From contig NZ_CP085524.1 in NCBI RefSeq assembly GCF_004353525.1, forward strand, positions 2,018,142 through 2,082,141: DNA of 64,000 nucleotides, in the 5' to 3' direction. The position numbers and the translations under genes are program-made. Source of the stretch: Zhaonella formicivorans. Lineage in GTDB: Bacteria > Bacillota > DUOV01 > Zhaonellaceae. The notes below the pieces were generated by a model. It did no database searches, was not told the origin of the DNA, and saw nothing but the letters and a program-made list of their open reading frames with translations. This document shows, piece by piece, positions 8,801 to 18,665 of this stretch (position 1 is the stretch's first letter; each line of letters opens with the position of its first letter).

Positions 8801-8842
8801 CAAGAAAAATGGCTGGTTATTCAGCCATTTTTTCTTGTTACT
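8797..8842. terminator. Long hairpin terminator
   Basis: Inverted repeat of about 20 bp (AGTAACAAGAAAAATGGCTG and its near-perfect complement with one extra T), loop GTTATT, starting at the stop codon of the 108-residue gene. The T-rich right arm fits termination of plus-strand transcription; symmetry would allow both directions. Confidence 0.75.
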
Positions 8843-8908
8843 TTCTCTTTGGAGGCAACATGATGTTTTCGTAATACCCGAAAATATTGAAAAAAACATT
8901 TTTTCTAA

Positions 8909-10262
<1,354 letters not shown>

Positions 10263-10338
10263 GAACCAAAAAAACATTTTTCTTTTTGGTTCCTGACAGT
10301 TTTTTCCTTTTACCCAAATTTACACTTTCTGGATAGCC

Positions 10339-10362
10339 AAAAAAGCCCGCGAGAAGCGGGCT
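10339..10362 (-). terminator. rho-independent terminator of the sugar-acid operon
   Basis: Minus-strand stem AGCCCGC/GCGGGCT (10344-10362), loop TTCTC, then a run of Ts (10344-10339). It lies 17 bp after the pdxA2 stop. Confidence 0.9.
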
Positions 10363-10379
10363 GTATAGTTTTCAATTAT

Positions 10380-11381
10380 TTATTTTCCCGTTAACTGTCC
10401 TGCCAGCTTAAGAGCTTCCAGTAAACTGCGGGGATCAGCCTGTCCTGTGCCCGCAATATCGAAAGCTGTACCGTGATCCACAGAAGTGCGAATAAACGGC
10501 AAGCCTACGGTTACATTGACTCCTGTTTCAAAGCCTAACAGTTTTACAGGAATATGTCCCTGATCATGGTACATTGCTACCACAATGTCGTACTGGCCCT
10601 GAACAGCTTTCCAGAACACTGTATCCGGCGGTACCGGTCCAGTAACCTCATAGCCCATGGCCTGCGCCTCCAGAACTGCCGGGATGATTGCTTCGATTTC
10701 TTCCCTGCCAAACAAGCCGCCTTCTCCCGCATGGGGGTTCAGTCCCGCTACTGCAATCCGGGGAGTCTGGGGGAGAACTTTAACCAGCACCTGGTGGGCC
10801 AGTTTGATTACCGTCAATACCCGGGAAGTTGTAATCCTGTTACAAGCCTCCTGCAAACCCACATGGGTAGTAACGTGAATCACCCTTAACGGCCCGCCCG
10901 CCAGGAGCATAGCATAGTCGCTGGTCCCAGAAAGGTGAGCCAGGATTTCCGTATGTCCGGGGAAGCTATATCCGGCTAAATGCAATGCTTCTTTATTTAA
11001 AGGAGCGGTACAAACAGCATCTACTTGCCCTGCAAGAGCCAGTTCCACTGCCTTGGCAATATATTCATAAGCCGCTTTTCCCGCCCGGGCCTGCACTTGC
11101 CCTGGAATCAGGTCTGCTGTCAGGTTATCCAGGTCTATAACATCGATAGTTCCCGGCAGGTAGTGAGCTTCTCCCGGATTCCGGCAGCTGCGCAAGTCAG
11201 GTGTTACCCCGGAAACAAAACTTCTGGCCCGTGCCAAAACTTTTAAGTCACCAATGACCAGGGGGCGCACCTGCCGGTACACTTCCCTATCAGCTAATGC
11301 TTTTACAATTATTTCCGGGCCTACTCCTGCCCCGTCACCCATGGTAAGGGCCACTAAAGGTCTAGTCTCTATGGTACTCAC
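10380..11381 (-). CDS. pdxA2: PdxA-family 4-phospho-tetronate dehydrogenase
   Basis: A 333-residue PdxA-family NAD-dependent, metal-dependent dehydrogenase. Metal-ligand histidine regions are visible (FPGHTEIL, YHDQGHIPVK, VDHGTAFDIAG). Next to a DUF1537 kinase gene, with a 20-bp overlap, the PdxA2 assignment (oxidative decarboxylation of D-threonate or D-erythronate 4-phosphate to dihydroxyacetone phosphate) is much likelier than PLP synthesis. Last gene of the operon. Which four-carbon epimer is used cannot be read from sequence. Confidence 0.88.
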   Translation of the reverse strand: MSTIETRPLVALTMGDGAGVGPEIIVKALADREVYRQVRPLVIGDLKVLARARSFVSGVTPDLRSCRNPGEAHYLPGTIDVIDLDNLTADLIPGQVQARAGKAAYEYIAKAVELALAGQVDAVCTAPLNKEALHLAGYSFPGHTEILAHLSGTSDYAMLLAGGPLRVIHVTTHVGLQEACNRITTSRVLTVIKLAHQVLVKVLPQTPRIAVAGLNPHAGEGGLFGREEIEAIIPAVLEAQAMGYEVTGPVPPDTVFWKAVQGQYDIVVAMYHDQGHIPVKLLGFETGVNVTVGLPFIRTSVDHGTAFDIAGTGQADPRSLLEALKLAGQLTGK

Positions 11382-12684
11382 CCTTCCTGAGATAATCCAT
11401 GGCTATTTTTAAAGCTTGTTCTGAACCAAAGGCACCTGCCTTGGTCACCACTTGTAAAGGTAGCGCTGTTCCTAGGAGGCTACCCCCGGGTATCCCTGGC
11501 TCCAGCTCCCTGACCAGCTTGACCCCTGTGGCTCCTAATGCCCGGCAAACAGCTATAGCTGTGTCGCCCCCCGTCAATACCAATCCTTTAATCGCTCCGC
11601 TTGCAACAAACTGCCGCCCTATTTCTGCCAATGTCCCGGCAATCATTTGGCTTAACTGGGATATAGTCATACCCCGGGCAAGGGCCAGCTGCTGGCTTTC
11701 TTCGACTTTATTAGAATCGGTACGGGCATATAGCGCCACATCGCAATCTGACGCCAGGGCCAACTTCCCCAAACGCAAACAACGCTCAATTTCCTGTTTA
11801 CTTGATTCCTCCCCCAAAGCCAGTGCCGCGGGTTCCAGGCCGATGGAGAAAGTGCGTTCATTTTGGCCTGCCAGTTGCACCTGGCGGCGGGTTACTTCGC
11901 TCATGCTTCCCGCAATGAGCAAAACCCTGCGGTCATCACCGTTAGCTTGGGGTATAGCCGGTCCTGCGACACAGGACTGATGTAGACCTACCTGGGCTGG
12001 CAAAAAATCAGCCAGACCCGCCGAGCCAACCCAGAGGATCCTGCCAGGCCAGGTTGCCATTGCCTCTGCGACAACCGACAAATCTTCATCCTTCTGTGCA
12101 TCGCACACCAGAAGCTGATACCCCTTTTCGTAAAGCTTTTGCGCCTGCCGAATAACGGCTTCCGCTCCACTGCGGATATGCTCCAGGGAGATCAATCCAG
12201 CTGAACGGCGGGACTGCTCTTGCAAAATCTCCCCGATGGAGGATTTAGTGACAGGAAATTTAGCATCCCGGCTGATTTCCGTCAGGTGCAGCAGCACATG
12301 GTGCAGGTAGTGATGCCCGTTTAGAGTTTCCCTCCCGTTTTTCGGATAAGCGGGGGCAATTACCGCCAGGGGGAAAGCAAACTCATCCAGCACAGCATCG
12401 ATTTCTGCCCCCAGGTTACCCCTTAAAGTAGAGTCTACCTTTTTATAGATAATATTGTATCCCTGTTCCCGCATTACCCTGGCAGCTTCACGAACGACCC
12501 GGTACGCCTCATCTGCCGGGAGCGAACGGCTGTCAGTATCCACCACCGCCAGATCGGCCAGTTCCTGGTTGGCCAGTCCTTTGGGGGAGAAATAAACTGC
12601 AGTTGTCAGCCCGTATTTAGTAAACTGTACTCCTGTATCGTTGGCTCCTGTCAAGTCATCGGCGATAATGCCAATCCTAACCAT
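11362..12684 (-). CDS. dtnK: Four-carbon acid sugar kinase (DUF1537 family, DtnK-like)
   Basis: A 440-residue kinase of the DUF1537 family. The N-terminal domain opens with IGIIADDLTGANDTGVQF and contains DTDSR and KKVDSTLRGNLG; the C-terminal nucleotide-binding domain has GLVLTGGDTAIAVCRALGA and PGIPGGSLLG. It phosphorylates tetronates such as D-threonate at the 4-hydroxyl, feeding the PdxA2 encoded downstream. Its start follows a GAGGTGAC. A 12-bp hairpin (12703-12727) separates it from kdgT and may tune relative expression. Confidence 0.9.
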   Translation of the reverse strand: MVRIGIIADDLTGANDTGVQFTKYGLTTAVYFSPKGLANQELADLAVVDTDSRSLPADEAYRVVREAARVMREQGYNIIYKKVDSTLRGNLGAEIDAVLDEFAFPLAVIAPAYPKNGRETLNGHHYLHHVLLHLTEISRDAKFPVTKSSIGEILQEQSRRSAGLISLEHIRSGAEAVIRQAQKLYEKGYQLLVCDAQKDEDLSVVAEAMATWPGRILWVGSAGLADFLPAQVGLHQSCVAGPAIPQANGDDRRVLLIAGSMSEVTRRQVQLAGQNERTFSIGLEPAALALGEESSKQEIERCLRLGKLALASDCDVALYARTDSNKVEESQQLALARGMTISQLSQMIAGTLAEIGRQFVASGAIKGLVLTGGDTAIAVCRALGATGVKLVRELEPGIPGGSLLGTALPLQVVTKAGAFGSEQALKIAMDYLRKGEYHRD

Positions 12685-12735
12685 GTTGTCACCTCAAATT
12701 TTGAAGACCAGTCCAGGACTGGCCTTCTTTTTGTC

Positions 12736-13713
12736 TTATAGAGCAGAGGCTTCTGATTCAAGCTGCTTGGGCAAGATGCCCCGGCTCTTTTGCCAGCGGT
12801 CCACCATTACCACCAAAAGAGGACAAAGGATTGCCGTGGTGATAGTGGAAGCAGCTACCTGGGCCGTAGCAATACCGGCAATCGCGGCATAGGATGGGTC
12901 TACCGCAGCAATGGCGGCAGGAGTAGCTACAGCATTTCCGGCAGTAGAAGCCTCAGCAGCTCCGGCAATTACATTCTTTTCCCCGGTCAAACGGAGGAAA
13001 AACATACCGCCAAAGCCGGTAAGAACTGCGGTCATCACACCCAGCAGTATTCCTGGGAAACCAGCTTGAAAGACGGTTGCAAAATCTAAACCAGCTCCTA
13101 AAGCAAAGGCAAAAAAAGGAATGAGTAAACGTTCCCCTTGCGCCAAAAATTTACGCATTTCTTCGTCCAGGTTACCCAGAATCATACCTATAGCAATTGG
13201 CACCAATACCGCTACAAAAGCCATAAAGGGGATATTGGCCAAGCCGGAAGCGCCTAATGCCATCATGGTGAAGAAGGGACCGTCATTCAAAGATAAAATA
13301 GACACGGCTCCTACGTCAGTACTGTCGCCATATTCCCCAGTCAAAGCTACATACATGCCTCCGTTGGAGTTGGTCATACCGGCAATAATTGCTAATGGCA
13401 CTAACCCGAACAGTCCGTTTGGACCCATAAATTTGGCAACACCCAACCCGATAGCTACCCCAATTGCATATTTGGATAAAGTGATGACCACACCTTTTTT
13501 CAGGGCTTTAGGAGCTGCCGAAAAGCGCAGCTGGGCGCCCATACAAAAGAGGAACAATCCGATTAGGGGTAATGCGCCTTTCTTGAAGAGGGCAGTGGTA
13601 AATCCCCCGATTTCCAGAGAGGCTGGCGCCACAGTGTTAATTAACGCCCCCAACAAGAGCGGCACAACCATCATTCCGCCTGGAACCCGTTCAATGGCTT
13701 GCTTTATCTTCAT
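12736..13713 (-). CDS. kdgT: 2-keto-3-deoxygluconate permease family transporter
   Basis: A 325-residue inner-membrane transporter of the KDGT family, with about ten hydrophobic segments and the family start [25 protein letters not shown]. KdgT homologues carry sugar acids by cation symport. Located among tetronate genes, its substrate here is more likely the four-carbon acid, or a precursor handled by the UxaA-like proteins, than KDG itself: no KDG kinase or aldolase is adjacent. Confidence 0.9.
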   Translation of the reverse strand: MKIKQAIERVPGGMMVVPLLLGALINTVAPASLEIGGFTTALFKKGALPLIGLFLFCMGAQLRFSAAPKALKKGVVITLSKYAIGVAIGLGVAKFMGPNGLFGLVPLAIIAGMTNSNGGMYVALTGEYGDSTDVGAVSILSLNDGPFFTMMALGASGLANIPFMAFVAVLVPIAIGMILGNLDEEMRKFLAQGERLLIPFFAFALGAGLDFATVFQAGFPGILLGVMTAVLTGFGGMFFLRLTGEKNVIAGAAEASTAGNAVATPAAIAAVDPSYAAIAGIATAQVAASTITTAILCPLLVVMVDRWQKSRGILPKQLESEASAL

Positions 13714-13765
13714 AATTCTCCTCCTAGCTTAATAAGATTGCAAAGTGTTCCTTTGTCCAACTTAA

Positions 13766-14923
13766 TTAAAATGTAGGAGCAATTTTGTAGATGCCGAATT
13801 CGTGATGTCCCAAAATCTCCGCTTTGGTAGGCTTGCCGCCTGCTACGGCCAGTAGCTCTGCAAAAATCTTCTCGCCTACCTCCTGAATTGTTGCTGTACC
13901 GGCAACAATCCCGGCAGCGCTTAAATCTATGTTATCCTCCAGAATCTCAAAAGTATTAGCATTCCCCGTTACTTTGATAACAGGAGCAATCGGCGAACCC
14001 GTGGGGGTACCCCTGCCGGTTGTAAACAAAATGATCTGTGCTCCACCGGCCAGCATTCCGGTGATACTTTCTATATCTTGTCCGGGAGTGTCCATCACAT
14101 AGAAACCCTTGCCTTGCGGGATTTCCCCGTATTCCAGCACGCCCTGGATGGGGGCAGTCCCGGCCTTATAAATACACCCCAGGGATTTCTCTTCGATAGT
14201 GATCACCCCGCCCTGAATGTTACCCGGTGTGGGCTGGCCGCCGCGAATATCAACACCCAGGCTCTTTGCCCGTTCCTCGCATCTCCGGACAATCTCCAGG
14301 AGCTTCTCGCCCACTTCCGGGGTAACTGCCCTGCGAGCCAAGACATGTTCTGCCCCGATTAGCTCAGTAGTCTCCGACAGCATAGCTGTGCCTCCTGCTG
14401 CCAGGAGCAGGTCAGAGGCATGTCCCACTGCCGGGTTGGCAGCAATGCCACTGGTGGCATCAGAACCTCCACATTCAATCCCTAAGACCAGTTCTGATAC
14501 ATCAATTTCTTCACGCTGGTACGTGGCTACTTCCTGGACCATTTTACGGGCGATGCGCACCCCTTGTTCAATGGTACGTAGGGTACCCCGGCACTCCTGA
14601 ATGGTGATTACCTCTGTGGGCTTTCCGGTAGAAGCAATAGCTTCAGCCACCTCCTTGGCAGGCACCCCTTCACACCCTAGGCCTACTACCAAGCAGGCAG
14701 CCACATTGGGGTTTTTCCCCAAACCAATAAGGGTTCGAACTGTCTGCTCATGGTCTGCGCCGATTTGACAGCACCCGTGCTGGTGTGGCAATGCTACAGT
14801 CCCTCCTACCTGGGCGGCTATCTTGACAGCCGTTTCACTGGCGCATACTGTCGAAGGTAAAATAATTACATGATTGCGAATTCCTACCTGACCATTGCCA
14901 CGTCTATAACCTAAGAATTTCAT
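13766..14923 (-). CDS. UxaA-family hydrolyase, large (C-terminal) subunit
   Basis: About 385 residues matching the catalytic part of altronate/galactarate dehydratases. LGYRRGNGQVGIRN at the start, the HQHGCCQ and GLGCEG motifs and LGIECGGSDATSG are typical, with cysteines that bind the catalytic iron in this family. The ATG at 14923 is preferred because GGAGGAG lies upstream and the SAF gene stops at 14925. Split SAF plus large subunits are common in Firmicutes. The substrate is a sugar acid; altronate is not certain in this operon. Confidence 0.87.
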   Translation of the reverse strand: MKFLGYRRGNGQVGIRNHVIILPSTVCASETAVKIAAQVGGTVALPHQHGCCQIGADHEQTVRTLIGLGKNPNVAACLVVGLGCEGVPAKEVAEAIASTGKPTEVITIQECRGTLRTIEQGVRIARKMVQEVATYQREEIDVSELVLGIECGGSDATSGIAANPAVGHASDLLLAAGGTAMLSETTELIGAEHVLARRAVTPEVGEKLLEIVRRCEERAKSLGVDIRGGQPTPGNIQGGVITIEEKSLGCIYKAGTAPIQGVLEYGEIPQGKGFYVMDTPGQDIESITGMLAGGAQIILFTTGRGTPTGSPIAPVIKVTGNANTFEILEDNIDLSAAGIVAGTATIQEVGEKIFAELLAVAGGKPTKAEILGHHEFGIYKIAPTF

Positions 14924-14924
14924 A

Positions 14925-15239
14925 CTAATTTTTCTCCTCCTTGTCCCAGTCCCCACGGCCTCTTTTGCTTTCTACGTTATGAATGTGCACGTATTGCCCT
15001 GGAGCAATATTTACCGTAGCCTGGCCGATACTTTCGCCATATTTGATGACGTCGGTCCCTGCCTCAATAGCTGTCAAGGCAAACTTGTGAGCGAAAGGCA
15101 CTGCATCGCTGACAACTAGCTCAACTGTTTTACCGGCCACGTCCAGCGTAACCTTTGTTCCAGCTGCGATGTCAGCCACGGCTGTCGCCACATTGTCCTT
15201 GGCATTGGCCACAACTGCTTGTCTACTCAAATTTTCCAC
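14925..15239 (-). CDS. SAF-domain protein, small subunit of UxaA-family dehydratase
   Basis: A 104-residue SAF-domain protein corresponding to the N-terminal part of UxaA/GarD enzymes. NVATAVADIAAGT, IAPGQYVHIHNVES and the HKFALTAIEAG segment are characteristic. It is the first gene of the operon, directly downstream of a sigma-54 promoter and with a good ribosome site (GGAGGT). It probably forms the enzyme with the next gene's product. Confidence 0.87.
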   Translation of the reverse strand: MENLSRQAVVANAKDNVATAVADIAAGTKVTLDVAGKTVELVVSDAVPFAHKFALTAIEAGTDVIKYGESIGQATVNIAPGQYVHIHNVESKRGRGDWDKEEKN

Positions 15240-15256
15240 CTCCCGCCGTTCTGCAT

Positions 15257-15272
15257 AGCAAAAATCATGCCA
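15257..15272 (-). promoter_or_regulatory. Sigma-54 (-24/-12) promoter of sugar-acid operon
   Basis: On the minus strand TGGCATGATTTTTGCT matches the consensus TGGCACG-N4-TTGCW with the invariant GG-N10-GC spacing. It lies 18 bp upstream of the SAF gene start and just after the gene for a sigma-54 activator, as expected. Confidence 0.85.
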
Positions 15273-15364
15273 TAACAGAACTAAAAATAAAAATTATTTG
15301 GAGGCTTTATTTACGCGGCTCAAATCTCCTGATTAGCTAAAGTATTCAGAAAGTAAAAATAAAT

Positions 15365-15417
15365 CAGGTGTTGCAATATGCAACACCTGTTTGATTATGC
15401 AACACCTAATTGTTGCA
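15365..15417 (-). promoter_or_regulatory. Double palindrome, probable activator (UAS) sites
   Basis: Two inverted repeats share the half-site TGTTGCA: 15365-15389 has 11-bp perfect arms (CAGGTGTTGCA, three-base spacer), and 15398-15417 has 7-bp arms (TGCAACA, six-base spacer). Centres are about 30 bp apart, near three helical turns. They lie about 105-160 bp upstream of the sigma-54 promoter, the normal distance for enhancer sites. The second overlaps the last codons of the activator gene. Confidence 0.7.
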
Positions 15418-17287
15418 GCTTGCGCCACAGGGTAGAGCGATCAATGCCCAGACGCCTGGCCGCTGCGCTTTGATTATGGTGTTCCTCTTCCCACACTTGG
15501 AGAATTATGCGGGATTCTATCTCCTGCAATGTCCCTTCCAGCATGATCTGCCCTGATATCCTGCTCGAACGCCAGGGGATTTCTGCCAGCACATTCTCAA
15601 CAGCAGCAGCGCTGATTATTTCTTCAGCACTCAGGATAACCAACTTCTCCACCATGTTTTCCAGTTCCCGGACATTGCCCGGGTACGCATAGTTGCTCAA
15701 AACCTCCAAAGCCTCGGGAGCAAAACCTGTAACCAGCGGATTCAGGTGCTGAAATTTGTTCAGGAAATACTTAGCCAGTACCGGTATGTCCCCTTTTCGC
15801 TCCCGCAAACTGGGTAACTGCAAATTCAAAATGTTTAAACGGTAAAAAAGGTCCTGGCGGAAATTTCCTTCGGCTACTGATTCATAGAGATCGCGATTGG
15901 TAGCTGCAACAACGCGTACATCCACAGGGATGAGATAATCGGCTCCAAGGCGCATCACTTCCTTTTCCTGCAGCACACGCAGCAAGCGGGACTGTAAAGC
16001 CAACGGCATTTCACCAATTTCATCCAGGAATAAGGTCCCTTTGTGGGCCAGTTCAAACAATCCCTGTTTGCCCCCTTTGCGGGCTCCCGTAAAAGCGCCC
16101 TCCTCATAACCAAAAAGTTCGCTCTCAAGTAAATTCTCGGGCATGGCAGCGCAATTGACAGCTACAAAAGGCCCGTTCTTACGCTGGCTGGCATTGTGGA
16201 TACCCTGGGCGATGAGTTCTTTACCCGTTCCAGACTCACCCGTAATCAGCACAGTAGATTCTACTGCTGCGAATTTCCGGGCTTTAGCCAGGGTATCTTG
16301 CATCAAGGGGCTGGCAGTTATAATTTGTTCAAGCTTAGTCCTGGCCACCAACCCTTTTTTGTGCAGTTTGCTCCTGATAATTTGTTCATAGTGCTGCAAC
16401 TCCGTAATATCTTGAAAGGTGGCAATAGCCCCTACAACCTCATTTTTTACCATAATCGGGATGCGGCTGGTGGCGATCCTGGTACTGCCGATATCTTGGA
16501 TTTCACCCACTTCCGCTTCGCCCGATTTCAGGATCTCCGGTAATTTGGTATTAGGAATCACATCCTTAACCTGCTTACCGATAACCTGGTCAGTCCGCAA
16601 GCCGAAAATCCGCTCCGCTGCAGGATTGATCATCGTAATCCTTTCCTGTTCGTCGATAGCTATCAAACCATCATTGATGCTGTCCAGGATAATTTTGATG
16701 CGCTCAGCTTTTTCCCGCTCCTGGCGGCGCACCAGCGCCACCCGCTGTGCTTCAAAAACAGCTTTGGCAATCGCTTCTTTTCCCGATTCCACCAAATAAC
16801 CGTTTAAGCCCAATTCCCGCGCCTTATTAACCGCAATAGTATCGCCGATAATATGCCTAATGCCGGCTTGAGCTGCTTCGGCCACTTTAGCCTCTGCTTC
16901 GTCTATACAACCTATGGTCAGCTGTTTTAGCTTCAACCCGAAAATGCGGCCGATATTTTCACACCCGTAAACCACGTTGCCAAACCCCACCAATCCTATT
17001 GTACCGGTAAGGTTTTGTAGTTGGGAGAAGCAGTTGAGAATATCAAAGCTGGTGACATGCACTTCCACTACGGGGACATCTACTGCCTGCATAATCAGGG
17101 AAGCTGTGCCACCCCTGCTGATAATCACCTCGGCCCCTTCCCCTACCACTTGCCGGGCTACCCGGACTCCTTCCTCCAGATTGCCTACCAACACCCGAAC
17201 TGGCAGTTTGATTTCCAAGCAAACTTCTTCCACCAGACCAGCCAACTTATCATAGGGTGCGATAAAGACTATTTCCTGCTTTTTCAC
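15395..17287 (-). CDS. Sigma-54-dependent transcriptional activator (PrpR_N, PAS, AAA+, Fis-HTH)
   Basis: A 630-residue enhancer-binding protein. The N-terminal ~190 residues resemble the PrpR sensor domain, followed by a PAS domain (about 200-310), the AAA+ domain (about 325-560) with GESGTGKE, the sigma-54 contact GAFTGA and [10 protein letters not shown], and a C-terminal Fis-type HTH ([17 protein letters not shown]). It very likely senses a metabolite of the sugar-acid pathway and activates the promoter at 15257-15272. The gene ends inside its own putative binding sites. Confidence 0.93.
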   Translation of the reverse strand: MKKQEIVFIAPYDKLAGLVEEVCLEIKLPVRVLVGNLEEGVRVARQVVGEGAEVIISRGGTASLIMQAVDVPVVEVHVTSFDILNCFSQLQNLTGTIGLVGFGNVVYGCENIGRIFGLKLKQLTIGCIDEAEAKVAEAAQAGIRHIIGDTIAVNKARELGLNGYLVESGKEAIAKAVFEAQRVALVRRQEREKAERIKIILDSINDGLIAIDEQERITMINPAAERIFGLRTDQVIGKQVKDVIPNTKLPEILKSGEAEVGEIQDIGSTRIATSRIPIMVKNEVVGAIATFQDITELQHYEQIIRSKLHKKGLVARTKLEQIITASPLMQDTLAKARKFAAVESTVLITGESGTGKELIAQGIHNASQRKNGPFVAVNCAAMPENLLESELFGYEEGAFTGARKGGKQGLFELAHKGTLFLDEIGEMPLALQSRLLRVLQEKEVMRLGADYLIPVDVRVVAATNRDLYESVAEGNFRQDLFYRLNILNLQLPSLRERKGDIPVLAKYFLNKFQHLNPLVTGFAPEALEVLSNYAYPGNVRELENMVEKLVILSAEEIISAAAVENVLAEIPWRSSRISGQIMLEGTLQEIESRIILQVWEEEHHNQSAAARRLGIDRSTLWRKLQQLGVA

Positions 17288-17611
17288 GATTTACCACCCC
17301 CGGTGCTTTACCGCTTTACCTGTAATTGTTGTCTCCATTTCTAGGACAAAAAACCAGGCAGAGATTGGGACAAATGTTTTGTGGCGTTTGGAAAGGTTGA
17401 AGGGGTACCACTTATCTTAATATTCTTTCTTTATATGATATTATTTTTTCAGGGGTCAGTCTATAGCTAACCTTGGTGAAGACTATCTCCGTTGCATCAG
17501 CAAAGTTAGAAAAAAGGAAAAATACTAAGCACTTGATTTTACTAGAATAATAAAAATTTTTTCTATACAAAAATTCTTTTTTATCATATACTACAGATAC
17601 AGTCAAAATAA
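17288..17611. other. Gene-free stretch upstream of THF riboswitch
   Basis: No convincing gene. The minus-strand frame 17412-17675 overlaps the riboswitch and has no homology or ribosome site. The AT-rich right part probably holds the folT promoter: CATATACT at about 17585-17591 is a reasonable -10, without a clear -35. Confidence 0.4.
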
Positions 17612-17710
17612 GACAGAGTAGGTATGCCGCGTTAAGTGCCAAAGGGATGGGAAGTTGCCCTTGGACGAAAAACAATTATTTGTTTGCGGTGGTATACTGC
17701 GTCCGCTGTC
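17612..17710 (+). promoter_or_regulatory. Tetrahydrofolate (THF) riboswitch
   Basis: The segment follows the THF aptamer plan. P1 is GACAG/CTGTC. GAGTAGGTATGCCGCGTTAAG resembles the conserved 5' block. P3 is CCAAAGGG/CCCTTGG around ATGGGAAGTTG. The 3' block is GCGGTGGTATACTGCGTCCGCT. It lies about 120 bp upstream of a FolT-type transporter, the commonest THF riboswitch target. The expression platform is probably translational; no clear terminator is seen before the gene. Confidence 0.85.
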
Positions 17711-17830
17711 GCATTGGAGAGGAAACCTGCTTTCTCTCTTATGTGGCGCTGGCCGAATAAGGGGGAAAGGAGGTTTGTTTGTTTTTTTTGACTGTGCTTT
17801 TGGAAACTAGATTAAAGGAGATAGATTGAC

Positions 17831-18379
17831 ATGCTTAAAAAGGCTCACGTTTTAACCCATTTAGCACTGCTGTTGGCAATTGCAGTGCTCCTCAGCATGC
17901 TGGGGGTTATGATTCCCATTGCAGGCATCAACGGCTTGAAGATTACGTTTGCCTATTTACCTATTATGCTTGCCGGTTTTGTATTTGGTCCGGCAGCAGG
18001 GGCAATCGTTGGGGCTTTGACAGATATCCTGGGCTATCTGGTAAAGTTTCACGCCTACGGCCCATGGTTTCCCGGCTTTACAGTGACTACCGCTTTAAGC
18101 GGCGCACTGCCTGTAATCATTTACCGGCTGTTTAAGGCAAATGAAAACCACAAAATCATTAAGCTCAGCATAGCAGTGGCTGTGACTTCGCTGTTAGTCA
18201 CGGTAATCAACACCTACTGGCTGCAAATTTTATACGGCAAAGCATTTTTAGTCATTTTGCCAATGCGCATTTTAAAAGAACTCATTCTCATCCCCATCCA
18301 AATTATTTCTTTGAACATCGTGATGGGCATCTACCGGGTGTTGATCAACCAGTTTTCTTCATACTCCATAAAGTTTTAA
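17831..18379 (+). CDS. folT: Folate ECF transporter substrate-binding (S) component FolT
   Basis: A 182-residue membrane protein with about six helices of the ECF S-component type (NGLKITFAYLPIMLAGFVFGPAAGAIVGALTDILGYL). Together with a shared ECF module (genes not in this window) it imports folate. The THF riboswitch upstream supports folate as the substrate. AAAGGAGA precedes the ATG. The terminator after the gene has been split by repeat element A. Confidence 0.9.
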   Translation: MLKKAHVLTHLALLLAIAVLLSMLGVMIPIAGINGLKITFAYLPIMLAGFVFGPAAGAIVGALTDILGYLVKFHAYGPWFPGFTVTTALSGALPVIIYRLFKANENHKIIKLSIAVAVTSLLVTVINTYWLQILYGKAFLVILPMRILKELILIPIQIISLNIVMGIYRVLINQFSSYSIKF

Positions 18380-18385
18380 CATCAA

Positions 18386-18627
18386 AGGCTTCCACCAGGA
18401 AGCCTCAGCTTGTAGACAAAGCCCACATGTATTATTTCGAGCAGCGGTCAGGGGACACACCTCTTATGCATGTTGTTCGCTTTAGCTGAGGGATGTCCCC
18501 AATTAATAAGCTCCTACGCGTTGACCTTTGGCAAAGCCGCCAGCCTAGAGGAAACCAGTCCCGCTCCATAATACATGCGGGCTGATAAGAGTTTGTCGAC
18601 GGTCTGAGGCTTACCACCAGGAAGCCT
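18386..18627 (+). repeat. Terminator-inserted structured repeat element, copy A
   Basis: The core 18406-18606 (201 bp) is flanked by two near-identical copies of the folT terminator hairpin (18386-18405 and 18607-18627, one-base difference); only the right copy has the T-tract. The core starts CAGCTTGTAGACAAAGCCC, ends GTTTGTCGACGGTCTG and contains the inverted pair GCCCACATGTATTAT / ATAATACATGCGGGC. The same core, same orientation relative to the host terminator, occurs at 24905-25046. A REP-like hairpin (18451-18500, GGGGACACACCTC / GAGGGATGTCCCC) is nested inside this copy only. Confidence 0.75.
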
Positions 18628-18665
18628 TTTCAGGTATCATCGGCGTATTTGGCCAGAGTTTGTTT

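Noticed and set aside
15365-15389. Rho-independent terminator of the sigma-54 activator gene
   Set aside because: The palindrome lacks a T-tract on the minus strand and its half-site is repeated in the neighbouring palindrome, fitting a protein-binding site better.
17412-17675. Minus-strand frame of 87 codons upstream of folT
   Set aside because: It overlaps the THF riboswitch, lacks a ribosome site and has no recognisable protein features.
18432-18617. Minus-strand frame across repeat element A
   Set aside because: It is the complement of a structured non-coding repeat; the sequence is explained by inverted repeats and a nested REP-like hairpin.
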